Shown piece by piece: positions 10,268 through 17,907 of a stretch of DNA of 64,000 bases (position 1 is the stretch's first letter; every line of letters starts with the position of its first letter). This stretch comes from LMUY01 sp964235495 (GTDB lineage: Bacteria; Pseudomonadota; Alphaproteobacteria; Acetobacterales; Acetobacteraceae): contig CAXSAX010000017.1 of the NCBI GenBank assembly GCA_964235495.1, positions 1 to 64,000 on the forward strand, read 5' to 3'. The notes under the pieces are model-generated. The model did not search any database and was not told the DNA's origin. It saw only the letters and a program-made list of their open reading frames with translations. The translations under genes and the position numbers were made by a program.

Positions 10268-10465
10268 GGACCTTGCTCTCCCTGGGGCGTCATCGAACAT
10301 GCGCCGCGTTATATGGTAGCAATACAACATCGCATTCCAGAATGAGCAAGCGCAAAAGCGTCATGTTGCAGTGCAAAAGGCGATATGCCGGTTGATCTAG
10401 CCCCCATTCACGTAATAGCACTACGTAAATCTGCCCTGTCTCAGATGCGCTGGGAGGCGCTGCCA
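10268..10465. promoter_or_regulatory. Divergent promoter/operator region of the sugar cassette
   Basis: This AT-richer gap separates the importer operon (minus) from the isomerase operon (plus). It holds three inverted repeats: GTTATAT-7-ATACAAC at 10308-10328 (one mismatch), the perfect TTGCAGTGCAA at 10366-10376, and ACGTAAT-3-ACTACGT at 10410-10426 (one mismatch). The HexR-like regulator at the end of the plus operon is the obvious candidate to bind here. The ATAC/ACAAC-type half-sites only loosely recall known HexR sites, so operator assignment is inference. No confident -35/-10 pair was found. Confidence 0.5.
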
Positions 10466-11071
10466 ATGTCGAACCTGCTGCCCGCATCCGTCGTCATCGA
10501 ACCCGGCACCGGCGCAATGGCAGGGCGGACCCGGCGCTACGAGAAGCGTTTCGACGACCTTGCCGGACTGTTCGCGGACGAGGCCGCCTTCGCCGAGCTG
10601 GCCCGCCGCCGCGGCGCGGACATCGCCTACCAAGTCGATGAGTTCCGCCCGTCGGAGCGCGCGGGCGACCTCATCTTCGGAACCAGCACGCTCTACCCGG
10701 GCAAGGTCGGCCAGGAATACGCCTTCACCCGCGGGCACATCCACGCCATCGGCGACCGGCCGGAAACCTACCACTGCCAGTCCGGCCATGGCGTGATGCT
10801 GATGGAGCTGGCCGACGGCACGGTCCACGCCGAGGAGATGCGGCCCAACAGCGTGGTGTACGTGCCGCCGCACTGGATTCACCGCAGCGTCAACGTCGGT
10901 GCAGAGCCTCTCGTGACGCTGTTCTGCTACCCGGCTGACGCCGGCCAGGACTACGGCATCATCGCCCGCTCCGGCGGGATGGCCGAGCTGATCGTCGATG
11001 ACGGCGCCGGCGGCTGGAGACGCACGCCCAACCCGCGCTACCGGCCGCGCGACCTTGCAGGAGCCGCCTGA
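10466..11071 (+). CDS. Cupin-type phosphoglucose isomerase family protein
   Basis: This 201-residue protein matches the GPI cupin family known from archaea (Pyrococcus type), which interconverts glucose-6-phosphate and fructose-6-phosphate using a bound metal. The metal ligands are visible: H91 and H93 in TRGHIHAIG, E100, and the late histidine in VPPHWIHRSVN. The start at 10466 is chosen because TGGGAGGCG precedes it; the frame opens earlier at 10385. It heads the plus-strand operon with the aldolase. In this context it may isomerise a different phosphosugar; activity on glucose-6-phosphate is not assured. Confidence 0.8.
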   Translation: MSNLLPASVVIEPGTGAMAGRTRRYEKRFDDLAGLFADEAAFAELARRRGADIAYQVDEFRPSERAGDLIFGTSTLYPGKVGQEYAFTRGHIHAIGDRPETYHCQSGHGVMLMELADGTVHAEEMRPNSVVYVPPHWIHRSVNVGAEPLVTLFCYPADAGQDYGIIARSGGMAELIVDDGAGGWRRTPNPRYRPRDLAGAA

Positions 11072-11072
11072 C

Positions 11073-11744
11073 ATGGCCGGTGCGGCAACCGCCTCCGAGG
11101 CGACCCTGCTGGAGGCGACGGCGTTCGGCGTCATCCCCGTCGTCGAGGTGGACGGCGTGGCGGAAGCCGACGCCCTGGCCGAAACGCTGCTGGAAGCCGG
11201 GCTCGGCGTGATCGATGTGACGTTCCGCACCCATGCGGCGGCCGAGGTGATCGCGCGCATCGCGGAATGCTACCCGGACATGGCGGTGGGCGCCGGCACG
11301 GTGATCGGCGAGCAGGATCTACGCCGCGCCGCGCAGGCCGGCGCCCGCTTCGCCCTCGCCCCCGGGTTAAACCCGCGCATGCTGGAGAGGGCCGCCGAGA
11401 TAGGCCTGCCCTACGTGCCCGGCGCCATGACCCCCTCCGACCTGCAAGCCGGGATCGAGTGCGGCGTGCGGACTTTCAAGTTCTTCCCGGCCGTGCCGGC
11501 CGGCGGCGTCTCGTTCCTGCGCTCGATCGCCGCCCCGTTCAGCCTGCACGCGCTGCGCTTCATCCCGACCGGCGGCGTGTCGCCGGGCAACCTCGCCGAG
11601 TGGCTGAGCGAGCCCTCGGTGGCGGCAGTGGGCGGCACCTGGATCGCGAGCCGCAGCATGATCCGCGAGGGTGACTGGGCCGGCATTCGCCGCGCCGCTG
11701 CAGCAGCCGTGCGCGCCGCCCGCGCCGTGCGGGAGCCTGCCTGA
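11073..11744 (+). CDS. KDPG/KHG-type 2-keto-3-deoxy aldolase (Eda family)
   Basis: This 223-residue class I aldolase cleaves 2-keto-3-deoxy-6-phospho sugar acids to pyruvate and a phosphorylated aldehyde. The Schiff-base lysine is K136 in TFKFFPA, the phosphate site includes PTGGVSPGN, and GAGTVIGEQDL and PGAMTPSDL are family motifs. Where E. coli Eda has the catalytic glutamate in LEVTLRT, this protein has aspartate (IDVTFRT, D48). AGGAG lies upstream of the ATG. Its stop shares one base with the next start. The product of this step would feed pyruvate metabolism. Confidence 0.88.
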   Translation: MAGAATASEATLLEATAFGVIPVVEVDGVAEADALAETLLEAGLGVIDVTFRTHAAAEVIARIAECYPDMAVGAGTVIGEQDLRRAAQAGARFALAPGLNPRMLERAAEIGLPYVPGAMTPSDLQAGIECGVRTFKFFPAVPAGGVSFLRSIAAPFSLHALRFIPTGGVSPGNLAEWLSEPSVAAVGGTWIASRSMIREGDWAGIRRAAAAAVRAARAVREPA

Positions 11745-12712
11745 TGGCTGGGCTCGTTCCCGCCGCCCTGCCGACGATCCACTTCATCGGCGTCTCCACG
11801 CAGCAATCGTCGATCATGACCGTGTTCCCACGCTGGGCGCAGGCGCTCGGCTTGGGCGCCTGCGCCATCAACGGCATCGACCTGCCCCTGCAAGCGCCGG
11901 AGGCCGCCTACCGGGACGTGGTCTCGTTCATCCGCGACGATCCGCACTCGGTGGGTGCGCTGGTGACGGCGCACAAGATCGATCTGCTGCATGCAGTGGG
12001 CGGCCTGATCGACGGGCTGGACGCCCACGCGGCGGCGCTTCAGGAAGTGAGCTGCCTGTCCAAGCGCTGCGGCAAGTTGATCGGCCACGCCAAGGACCCG
12101 ATCTCGGCCCGGCTCGCGCTCGACGCCATCGTGCCGGATGGGCACTGGCGGCAGCCTGGCGGCGACGCGTTCCTGATGGGCGCCGGCGGGGCTGCGACCG
12201 CCATCACGTGGAACTTGATGCAACCGGGGCGCGGCGCCGGCCGGCCGCGCCGCATCGTGGTGTCGGACGTGGACGCCGCCCGCCTGGACAAGCTGCGCCG
12301 CTTCCATGCCGGCCTCGACAGCGGCATGGCGGTTGACTACGTGCTGGCCGCCACGGCCGAGCAGAACGACGCTGTCCTGCACTCGCTGGCGGAGCGCTCG
12401 CTCGTCGTGAACGCGACCGGGCTTGGCAAGGACCGTCCGGGCTCGCCGCTCGGGGCCGCCGCGCGTTTCCCCAGCGGCGCCATCGTGTGGGAGCTGAACT
12501 ACCGCGGCGACCTGCTCTTCCTCGATCGGGCCGAAGCCCAGGCAGGGCAATCCGGTCTGGCCATCTTCGATGGTTGGAACTATTTCCTGCACGGCTGGAC
12601 CCAGGTGATCTCCGAAGTGTTCGCGGTCGAGATCGCATCCGCGGGGCCGGCGTTCGAGGCGCTGTCCGCCTTGGCCGGCGGGCCCCCGCGCACCCGGACG
12701 CATGCCGCATGA
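11744..12712 (+). CDS. Shikimate-dehydrogenase-like oxidoreductase (AroE fold)
   Basis: This 322-residue protein has the two-domain AroE architecture. The N-terminal half keeps the catalytic lysine (GALVTAHK, K78) and aspartate (LIGHAKDP, D118) positions of shikimate dehydrogenase. The C-terminal Rossmann domain shows GAGGAATAITWN and NATGLG. It is longer than AroE (about 270 residues) and lies in a sugar operon, so it probably oxidises a sugar-acid or cyclitol rather than shikimate. It overlaps the aldolase by one base and the lactonase by four. NAD(P) preference cannot be judged. Confidence 0.75.
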   Translation: MAGLVPAALPTIHFIGVSTQQSSIMTVFPRWAQALGLGACAINGIDLPLQAPEAAYRDVVSFIRDDPHSVGALVTAHKIDLLHAVGGLIDGLDAHAAALQEVSCLSKRCGKLIGHAKDPISARLALDAIVPDGHWRQPGGDAFLMGAGGAATAITWNLMQPGRGAGRPRRIVVSDVDAARLDKLRRFHAGLDSGMAVDYVLAATAEQNDAVLHSLAERSLVVNATGLGKDRPGSPLGAAARFPSGAIVWELNYRGDLLFLDRAEAQAGQSGLAIFDGWNYFLHGWTQVISEVFAVEIASAGPAFEALSALAGGPPRTRTHAA

Positions 12713-13599
12713 GGGTCGAGCAGGTTCCACTGCCGGCAGACGGCCTTGCGGGATTGCTGGCGCAGCCCGGTACCGCTGAGGAGGAGCTGGCATGGCTCGG
12801 GCAGGCTGGCTTCCTGCTGCGGGCGGGCGGGCGGGTCGTGCTCATCGACCCCTATCTCTCGGATCACCTGGCCTGCAAGTACCGCGGCGCCCATCTCCCG
12901 CACACGCGCATGATGCCGGCGCCCATCGGGGCTGACGGCTTGTCGCGCGTCGATCTCGTCGTCTGCACGCACCGGCATGGCGACCACATGGATCCTGGCA
13001 CGCTGCCCGTGCTGGCGCAGGCGCATCCGGAGTGCCGCTTCGTGGTTCCCGCGGCCGAGGCGGCGTTCGCGGAACGGATGGGGCTGCCAGCCAGCCGGCT
13101 CGTGCCGGCCGAGGCCGGGGTGCGGCTCCAGCCGTTGCCGGGTTCGGACCTGGTTCTCGATCCGTTGCCCGCCGCCCATGAGCGTTTCGAGCAGGACCAG
13201 GACGGCCGGCACCATTTCCTGGGCTACGTCGTGTCCGTGCACGGCCTGCGGCTCTACCACAGCGGGGATTGCGTGCCCTATGAGGGTCTTGCCGGGGCCG
13301 TTCGCGCCCTGGCGCCCGATCTGGCGCTGCTGCCGGTGAACGGTCGGGACGCCGCCCTCACGGCCAGCGGCGTCGCGGGCAACTTCACGCTGGGCGAAGC
13401 CATCAAGCTTTGCGATGCAGCCGGAATCCCCGTGTTGATTCCTCACCATTTCGGCCTGTTTGCGTTCAACACCGCTGACCCGGCCGAGATCGACGCCGCG
13501 GCAGGGCGCACTCGACATCCTAGACTTTTGCGGCCCGACACCCGACAGCTGTTCCAGCTGAGCCATGAGGGTTATCAGCAGGACCGGCCCAGCCGCTGA
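12709..13599 (+). CDS. UlaG-like metallo-beta-lactamase-fold lactonase
   Basis: This 296-residue metallohydrolase carries the metal motif THRHGDHMDP (H88, H90, D92, H93), a later HSGDC that supplies the bridging aspartate, and IPHHFGLF near the C terminus. It is closest in layout to L-ascorbate-6-phosphate lactonase UlaG, including the LGQAGFLLRAGG start of the fold. It probably opens a sugar lactone in the same pathway as the aldolase. The ATG overlaps the preceding TGA (ATGA). The longer frame opening at 12487 is only a shadow in the previous gene. Confidence 0.78.
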   Translation: MRVEQVPLPADGLAGLLAQPGTAEEELAWLGQAGFLLRAGGRVVLIDPYLSDHLACKYRGAHLPHTRMMPAPIGADGLSRVDLVVCTHRHGDHMDPGTLPVLAQAHPECRFVVPAAEAAFAERMGLPASRLVPAEAGVRLQPLPGSDLVLDPLPAAHERFEQDQDGRHHFLGYVVSVHGLRLYHSGDCVPYEGLAGAVRALAPDLALLPVNGRDAALTASGVAGNFTLGEAIKLCDAAGIPVLIPHHFGLFAFNTADPAEIDAAAGRTRHPRLLRPDTRQLFQLSHEGYQQDRPSR

Positions 13600-13636
13600 G
13601 GCAGCGGATCGGGAAACCAGGGGCTTTGCGGGCGGC

Positions 13637-14581
13637 ATGGACGATGGACGCGCAGAGCGCGCAGTGGCGCCAGGACGCAACGTGCTGGAGCTGATCCTGG
13701 TGCGCCTGCCAGACCTCAGGAAGTCGGACCGTCGGGTGGCCGAGCACATCCTGTCGAACCCGCAGGCCGCGCTGAGCGCCACGGTGGCGGAAACCGCCCG
13801 GCAGGCCAAGGTCAGCGAGCCGACGGTGATGCGGTTCTGCGCGGCCCTGGGATTTGACGGATTCCAGGACTTCAAACTGAAGCTGGCCCACAGCGTGGCG
13901 CTCGGGATGCCCGCGACGCAATCGGTGCTGGAAGCAGCCGACACGCCGCAGACGCTGGCCGACAAGGTGTTCGACTACACCATGACCAGCCTCGACTGGG
14001 CGCGCAGCCAGCTTGACCACCAGGCGGTCGGCAAGGCGATCGACCTGCTGGCGGCCGCCAAGCGGATCGAGTTCTTCGGCTTCGGCGCGTCGTGGATCGT
14101 CGCCGCCGACGCGCAGCAGAAGTTCCCGCTGTTCGGTGCGCCATGCCTGGTCCACACCGACTCCCACCAGCAGTTCATCGCAGCATCCATGATGCAGCCA
14201 GGCGACGTGGCCGTGGCGATTTCCAACACCGGGCGAACCTCCGCGGTGCTCGACGTGATCCGTGCCGCGCGTGAGATGGGCGCCACCGTGATAGGCATCT
14301 CCGGCCGTAGGGGGCGCATGAGCCGGCTGTGCGACCTGCTTCTGGTGGTGGAAACGCTCGAGAACACCGACATCTATACGCCGATCACCTCCCGGCTGGC
14401 CGCGCTGGTGCTCGTGGACATCCTCGCCGTCGGGGTCGCCATGCGACGCGGCAGCCATCACCAGAAGCGGATCGCCGGCATGAAACGGCGGCTCAGCGCG
14501 ATGCGCTCGGGGGACCCGGACGTGATGCCGGACGAAGAGGCCGTGAACCGCGCCGGGTTCACCGGAGGCTCCAACTCCTAA
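13637..14581 (+). CDS. HexR-like transcriptional regulator (RpiR family)
   Basis: This 314-residue regulator has an N-terminal HTH_6 domain (LRKSDRRVAEHIL, AKVSEPTVMRFCAALGF, FQDFKLKLA) and a C-terminal SIS sugar-phosphate-binding domain (FFGFGASWIVA, ISNTGRTSAVLDVI). Order and wording closely follow HexR, which senses KDPG, including TDIYTPITSRLAAL and MRRGSHH. That fits the aldolase in the same operon. The start at 13637 avoids overlap with the lactonase gene; the frame also opens at 13565. It likely controls both divergent operons from 10268-10465. Confidence 0.85.
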   Translation: MDDGRAERAVAPGRNVLELILVRLPDLRKSDRRVAEHILSNPQAALSATVAETARQAKVSEPTVMRFCAALGFDGFQDFKLKLAHSVALGMPATQSVLEAADTPQTLADKVFDYTMTSLDWARSQLDHQAVGKAIDLLAAAKRIEFFGFGASWIVAADAQQKFPLFGAPCLVHTDSHQQFIAASMMQPGDVAVAISNTGRTSAVLDVIRAAREMGATVIGISGRRGRMSRLCDLLLVVETLENTDIYTPITSRLAALVLVDILAVGVAMRRGSHHQKRIAGMKRRLSAMRSGDPDVMPDEEAVNRAGFTGGSNS

Positions 14582-14593
14582 GGAAGTTGAGCC

Positions 14594-14653
14594 ATGACGA
14601 CGAAAGCAGCGACGAGCAAGCCTTCGCCCGAGGTGCGCGAGCGCAGTGCGCCA
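14594..14653 (+). pseudogene. Possible N-terminal fragment of an IS3-type OrfA transposase
   Basis: After GGAAGTTGA comes an ATG followed by TKAATSKPSPEVRERSA, which resembles the start of IS3-family OrfA proteins (SPEVRERAVRM). Homology is lost after about 20 codons. It lies 12 bases after the HexR-like gene, in the debris zone. Short length keeps confidence low. Confidence 0.4.
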
Positions 14654-15109
14654 CCTTCTGCGGTGGCTTGCGAATGATGCGGCCAAAATCGTCGGCGTTG
14701 GGCTATAGATGGTGCGCCGCCGTGTTCGGTATTTTTCCAGGGGTGTTCGGGCCTGGACCGCAAGGTGGTGGAGCCGTCGCCACGCTCGAACGCGCATCGC
14801 GGTCAGCCGCGGCGACAACGAGGCCGGCGGCATGGATCTCAAGGGACGCACGACATACTGCCGATCAGAGGATCCTGTCTTCACCTATTCCGCCAGATGT
14901 GGAGCCCGTTATCCGTCGCGCATGCGGCAAGCGGACCGGCCGCCTTCGGCCCATCTGATTGCAAACGGAATGTCCAGTATTCCGCCGCGGCTACCCGAAA
15001 GGGGACCGGCGGCTTCCCACCGAGGCCGTGTGGAAACGTGTTTGGCTGGGTACGGCAAGCGGCGTTGAGGGGCGTGATACCCACGTCGATGCACTCGGTT
15101 GTCCTGGCC
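14654..15109. other. Non-coding debris between IS remnants
   Basis: I see no supported gene in these 456 bases. Every frame is short or lacks recognisable features, and base composition is less GC-rich than neighbouring genes. It is bounded by the IS3-like fragment and the IS1182 remnant, so it is most likely decayed mobile-element or insertion-site sequence. Confidence 0.5.
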
Positions 15110-15605
15110 TCAGGCCCGAATCGCCTCCATCAATGGCCCGCCACCCAGGATCGGGGTACCTCGCTCCATGTTGGAGGCCAGAACCTGCAAGCTCATCTCG
15201 GTGCTGACCCGTTTGATCGTCCTGGTCAGGAAGTGGGTCGATCCCATCCACGCCTTGATGGTGCCGAATGGGTGCTCAACTGGCTCCCGCCGCAGGATCA
15301 TGGCCTGCGGCACTTGGTCGAGCCATTCCTGCGTGCGGTCCAGCTCCGCAGCGTTATGCCGTTCTCAACGCTGTTGAACCGCCAAGTCAGCCGTTCGCCG
15401 GCCGGACAGCGATAGGCATCCTCCCTGGGCAAGCAGACGAAATCCTGCTTGCCGAATCGATCCTCGGCCTTCACCCGAGGTGAGTGGCTTGGGCACGTAG
15501 GGCGCCATCCCAGCATCCGTGCACTCCAGCACTTGGCGTCCCGAGTGGTAGTCGCGGTCTGCCAGCACGCTCAGCGCGGTTCGGCCTATCATTGTGCACG
15601 TGCGA
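15110..15605 (-). pseudogene. IS1182-family transposase remnant with frameshifts and deletion
   Basis: Three minus-strand frames together spell the C-terminal half of an IS1182-type transposase. First comes ADRDYHSGRQVLECTDAG with PYVPKPLTSGE, then DRFGKQDFVCLPREDAYRCP with AGERLTWRF, then VEHPFGTIKAWMGSTHFLTR with STEMSLQVLASNM up to a TGA at 15110. The frame changes between blocks, and the segment normally between the second and third block is deleted. The N-terminal part is missing and homology ends where the antitoxin fragment begins. No function is expected. Confidence 0.85.
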
Positions 15606-15607
15606 CA

Positions 15608-15697
15608 CGCCGGTTCGGCCTGTTGCGGGGACAGGTCTGGATGGCCGACGACTTGGATTCGCTGCCGGAGGACGTGCTGGCCGCCATGGAGGGATGA
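15608..15697 (+). pseudogene. C-terminal fragment of a Phd/VapB-type antitoxin
   Basis: About 29 residues ending RGQVWMADDLDSLPEDVLAA plus MEG before TGA match the C-terminal toxin-neutralising tail of Phd-family antitoxins that pair with PIN toxins. The N-terminal DNA-binding part is absent and the IS1182 remnant takes its place. The TGA overlaps the ATG of the vapC remnant (ATGA), the usual arrangement of an intact pair. Confidence 0.6.
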
Positions 15698-16061
15698 GGC
15701 TGCTTCTCGGCACCCAATGTCTTGCTCTGGTGGCTGTCGGGCGATGCGCGGCTTGGCCAGGCCGCCCGGGCGCACGTCGCCGATCCGGCGAACGATGTCC
15801 TGGTGAGCGTCGCTTTGGGAGATCGTGGTGAAGGTGCGGGTCGGCAAGTTGAGGGTGGACATCGAGGCGCTCGTGCTCAGCCGCTTCGGCCGGCTGGCGA
15901 TCACGCCGGGGCATCTGGCCGTGCAAGGCCTCCCGGCCCACCACCGCGACCCGTTCGACCCTCTGCTGATCGCTCAAGCCGTCAGCGAGCAGGCGCTTCT
16001 GATGACCGAAGACCAGGCCGTGCTACGCTATCCCGTCCAGGTGCTGCGCTGCGACGGGTGA
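15694..16061 (+). pseudogene. vapC: vapC-type PIN-domain toxin, broken by two frameshifts
   Basis: Three frames in succession give the full path of a VapC/Sll0205-like PIN toxin: MRLLLGTQ (normally MRLLLDTH), then VLLWWLSGDARLGQAARAHV with ADPANDVLVS, then VVKVRVGKLRVDIEAL through AHHRDPFDPLLIAQA to a stop at 16061. One shift is near 15715 and another near 15810. The first catalytic aspartate also reads as glycine, so the toxin is dead twice over. Homology to VapC is clear; loss of function is inferred. Confidence 0.8.
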
Positions 16062-16112
16062 CTGGCCCGGTGGATTTGGCGGCGTCGCCTTCCCTGGCTT
16101 CCGCACGCCCCC

Positions 16113-16140
16113 TATAACCCCGTCGCATGATCCTGGTCAC
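16113..16140. repeat. Right copy of the 28-bp direct repeat, spanning the hldD start codon
   Basis: These 28 bases match 2565-2592 at 25 positions and contain the intact ATG of hldD at 16127. Together the copies bracket the IS-bounded sugar cassette. The sequence TATAAC near its left end may double as a -10 box for hldD. Confidence 0.8.
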
Positions 16141-17098
16141 CGGCGGCGCCGGCTTCATCGGCTCCAACCTGAACGCAGCGCTGGCGGAGGCCGGGCACGA
16201 GGTCGTGGTGGCGGACTGGCTCGGCTCCGGCGGCAAGTGGCGCAACCTGCGGCGCCCGCCGGCCCGGCTGCTGCCGCCGGAGGAGCTGGATGCCTTTCTC
16301 GCCGCCGACCCGCCGCTCGACATGGTGTTCCACCTCGGCGCGATCAGCGACACCTCGGCCACCGACGGGGACCTGGCGTGGCGGACCAACGTGGCGCTGT
16401 CGGCCCGGCTGTGGGAGTGGTGCGCGGCGCGCCGGGTGCGGCTGGCCTATGCCTCGTCGGCGGCGACCTACGGCAAGGGCGATGCCGGGTTCGAGGACGA
16501 CCTCGACGCGCTGGAGGGCTTGCGGCCGACCACGCTATACGGGTGGAGCAAGCACGCCTTCGACCTGCGGGTGGCGCACGCGGTGCGGACGGGGGCGCGG
16601 CGGCCGCCGCAGTGGGCGGGGCTCAAGTTCTTCAACGTCTATGGGCCGAACGAGTATCACAAGGGCGGCATGGTCTCGGTGGTGAAGGTCAAGCACGACG
16701 ACGTGCTGGCGGGGCACGCGCCCAAGCTGTTCCGCTCGCTGCGGCCGGGCATGGCGGACGGGCAGCAGATGCGGGACTTCGTCTGGGTGGGGGATGCGGT
16801 GGCCGTCATGCTGTGGCTGCTGGCGCGCCCGGAGGTGAGCGGGCTGTTCAACGTCGGCACCGGCAACGCGCGGTCCTACCAGCACCTCGCGGAGGCGGTG
16901 TGCCGCGCCTGCGACGTGACGGAGCGGGCGGAGTACATCGACATGCCGCCGGGTCTGCGCGCCGGCTACCAGTCCTTCACCCAGGCCACCACGGGGCGGC
17001 TGCGCGCCGCCGGTTACGACGCGCCGTTCACCGTCATGGAGGAAGGCGTGCGCCGCTACATCACGGACTACCTGGCCACGCCGGACCCCTACCTATGA
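16127..17098 (+). CDS. hldD: ADP-L-glycero-D-manno-heptose 6-epimerase
   Basis: This 323-residue extended SDR interconverts the C6 epimers of ADP-heptose, the last step in making the heptose donor for lipopolysaccharide core. It shows the NADP-binding VTGGAGFIGSNL, the family-specific GSGGKWRNL and HLGAISDTSATDGD, the catalytic YGWSK (Tyr-x-x-x-Lys), and FFNVYGPNEYHKGGM. Length matches HldD. Its ATG lies inside the repeat shared with the left edge of the cassette, so the original promoter region may have been altered. It overlaps lgt by four bases. GmhA of the same pathway is encoded at 28.7 kb. Confidence 0.93.
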   Translation: MILVTGGAGFIGSNLNAALAEAGHEVVVADWLGSGGKWRNLRRPPARLLPPEELDAFLAADPPLDMVFHLGAISDTSATDGDLAWRTNVALSARLWEWCAARRVRLAYASSAATYGKGDAGFEDDLDALEGLRPTTLYGWSKHAFDLRVAHAVRTGARRPPQWAGLKFFNVYGPNEYHKGGMVSVVKVKHDDVLAGHAPKLFRSLRPGMADGQQMRDFVWVGDAVAVMLWLLARPEVSGLFNVGTGNARSYQHLAEAVCRACDVTERAEYIDMPPGLRAGYQSFTQATTGRLRAAGYDAPFTVMEEGVRRYITDYLATPDPYL

Positions 17099-17907
17099 TC
17101 CCCGTGCTGATGTTCCCCGGCTTCGACCCGACGCTGGTGCAGATCGGGCCGTTCGCCATCCGCTGGTACGCGCTGGCCTACATCGGCAGCCTGCTGCTGG
17201 GCTGGCGCGTCATGCGGCGGCTGGTGCTGCGCACCCCGGCGGTGGCGACGCAGCTGCAAACCGACGATTTCCTCACCTGGGCCACGCTCGGCGTCGTGCT
17301 GGGCGGGCGGTTCGGCTATGTGCTGTTCTACCAGCCGGGCCGCTTCCTGGAGAACCCGGCGTCCATCCTCGCGGTGTGGCAGGGCGGCATGAGCTTCCAC
17401 GGCGGCGTGCTGGGCGTGGTGGTGGCGCTGATCGTGTTCTGTGCCCGCCAGCGCATCCCGCTGCTGGGCTTCGCCGACCGGCTGGCCGTGGTGGTGCCAA
17501 TCGGGCTGGGGTTCGGACGGATCGCCAACTTCATCAACGGCGAGCTTTGGGGCCGCCCGGCGCCGGACTGGCTGCCCTGGGCGATGATCTTCCCCAACGC
17601 CGGGCCGGAGCCGCGGCATCCGAGCCAGCTCTACGAGTCGCTGCTGGAAGGGCTGCTGCTGTTCGTCGTGCTCTGGGTGCTAGCGCGGCGGGAGGCCATC
17701 CGGGCGCGCTTCGGCACGCTGACGGGGGTGTTCCTGGTCGGCTACGCCATCGCCCGCAGCACGGGCGAGCTGTTCCGCGAGCCGGATTCGTTCAAGGGCT
17801 ACTTCTTCGACGGCACCACCATGGGGCAGCTGCTGTCGCTGCCCATGCTGATCGCGGGCCTGGGGCTGATCGGCTACGCCCGCTCGCGCCGGGTGCTGGT
17901 GGCCTAG
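17095..17907 (+). CDS. lgt: Prolipoprotein diacylglyceryl transferase
   Basis: This 270-residue inner-membrane enzyme transfers diacylglyceryl from phosphatidylglycerol to the lipobox cysteine of prolipoproteins. About seven hydrophobic segments are visible, with GGRFGYVLFYQP, WQGGMSFHGG and the signature GRIANFINGELWGR containing the essential Arg-Asn residues, and HPSQLYES. The ATG overlaps the hldD stop (ATGA). The TAG is followed directly by the GTG of the next gene in the same frame. Confidence 0.95.
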   Translation: MIPVLMFPGFDPTLVQIGPFAIRWYALAYIGSLLLGWRVMRRLVLRTPAVATQLQTDDFLTWATLGVVLGGRFGYVLFYQPGRFLENPASILAVWQGGMSFHGGVLGVVVALIVFCARQRIPLLGFADRLAVVVPIGLGFGRIANFINGELWGRPAPDWLPWAMIFPNAGPEPRHPSQLYESLLEGLLLFVVLWVLARREAIRARFGTLTGVFLVGYAIARSTGELFREPDSFKGYFFDGTTMGQLLSLPMLIAGLGLIGYARSRRVLVA

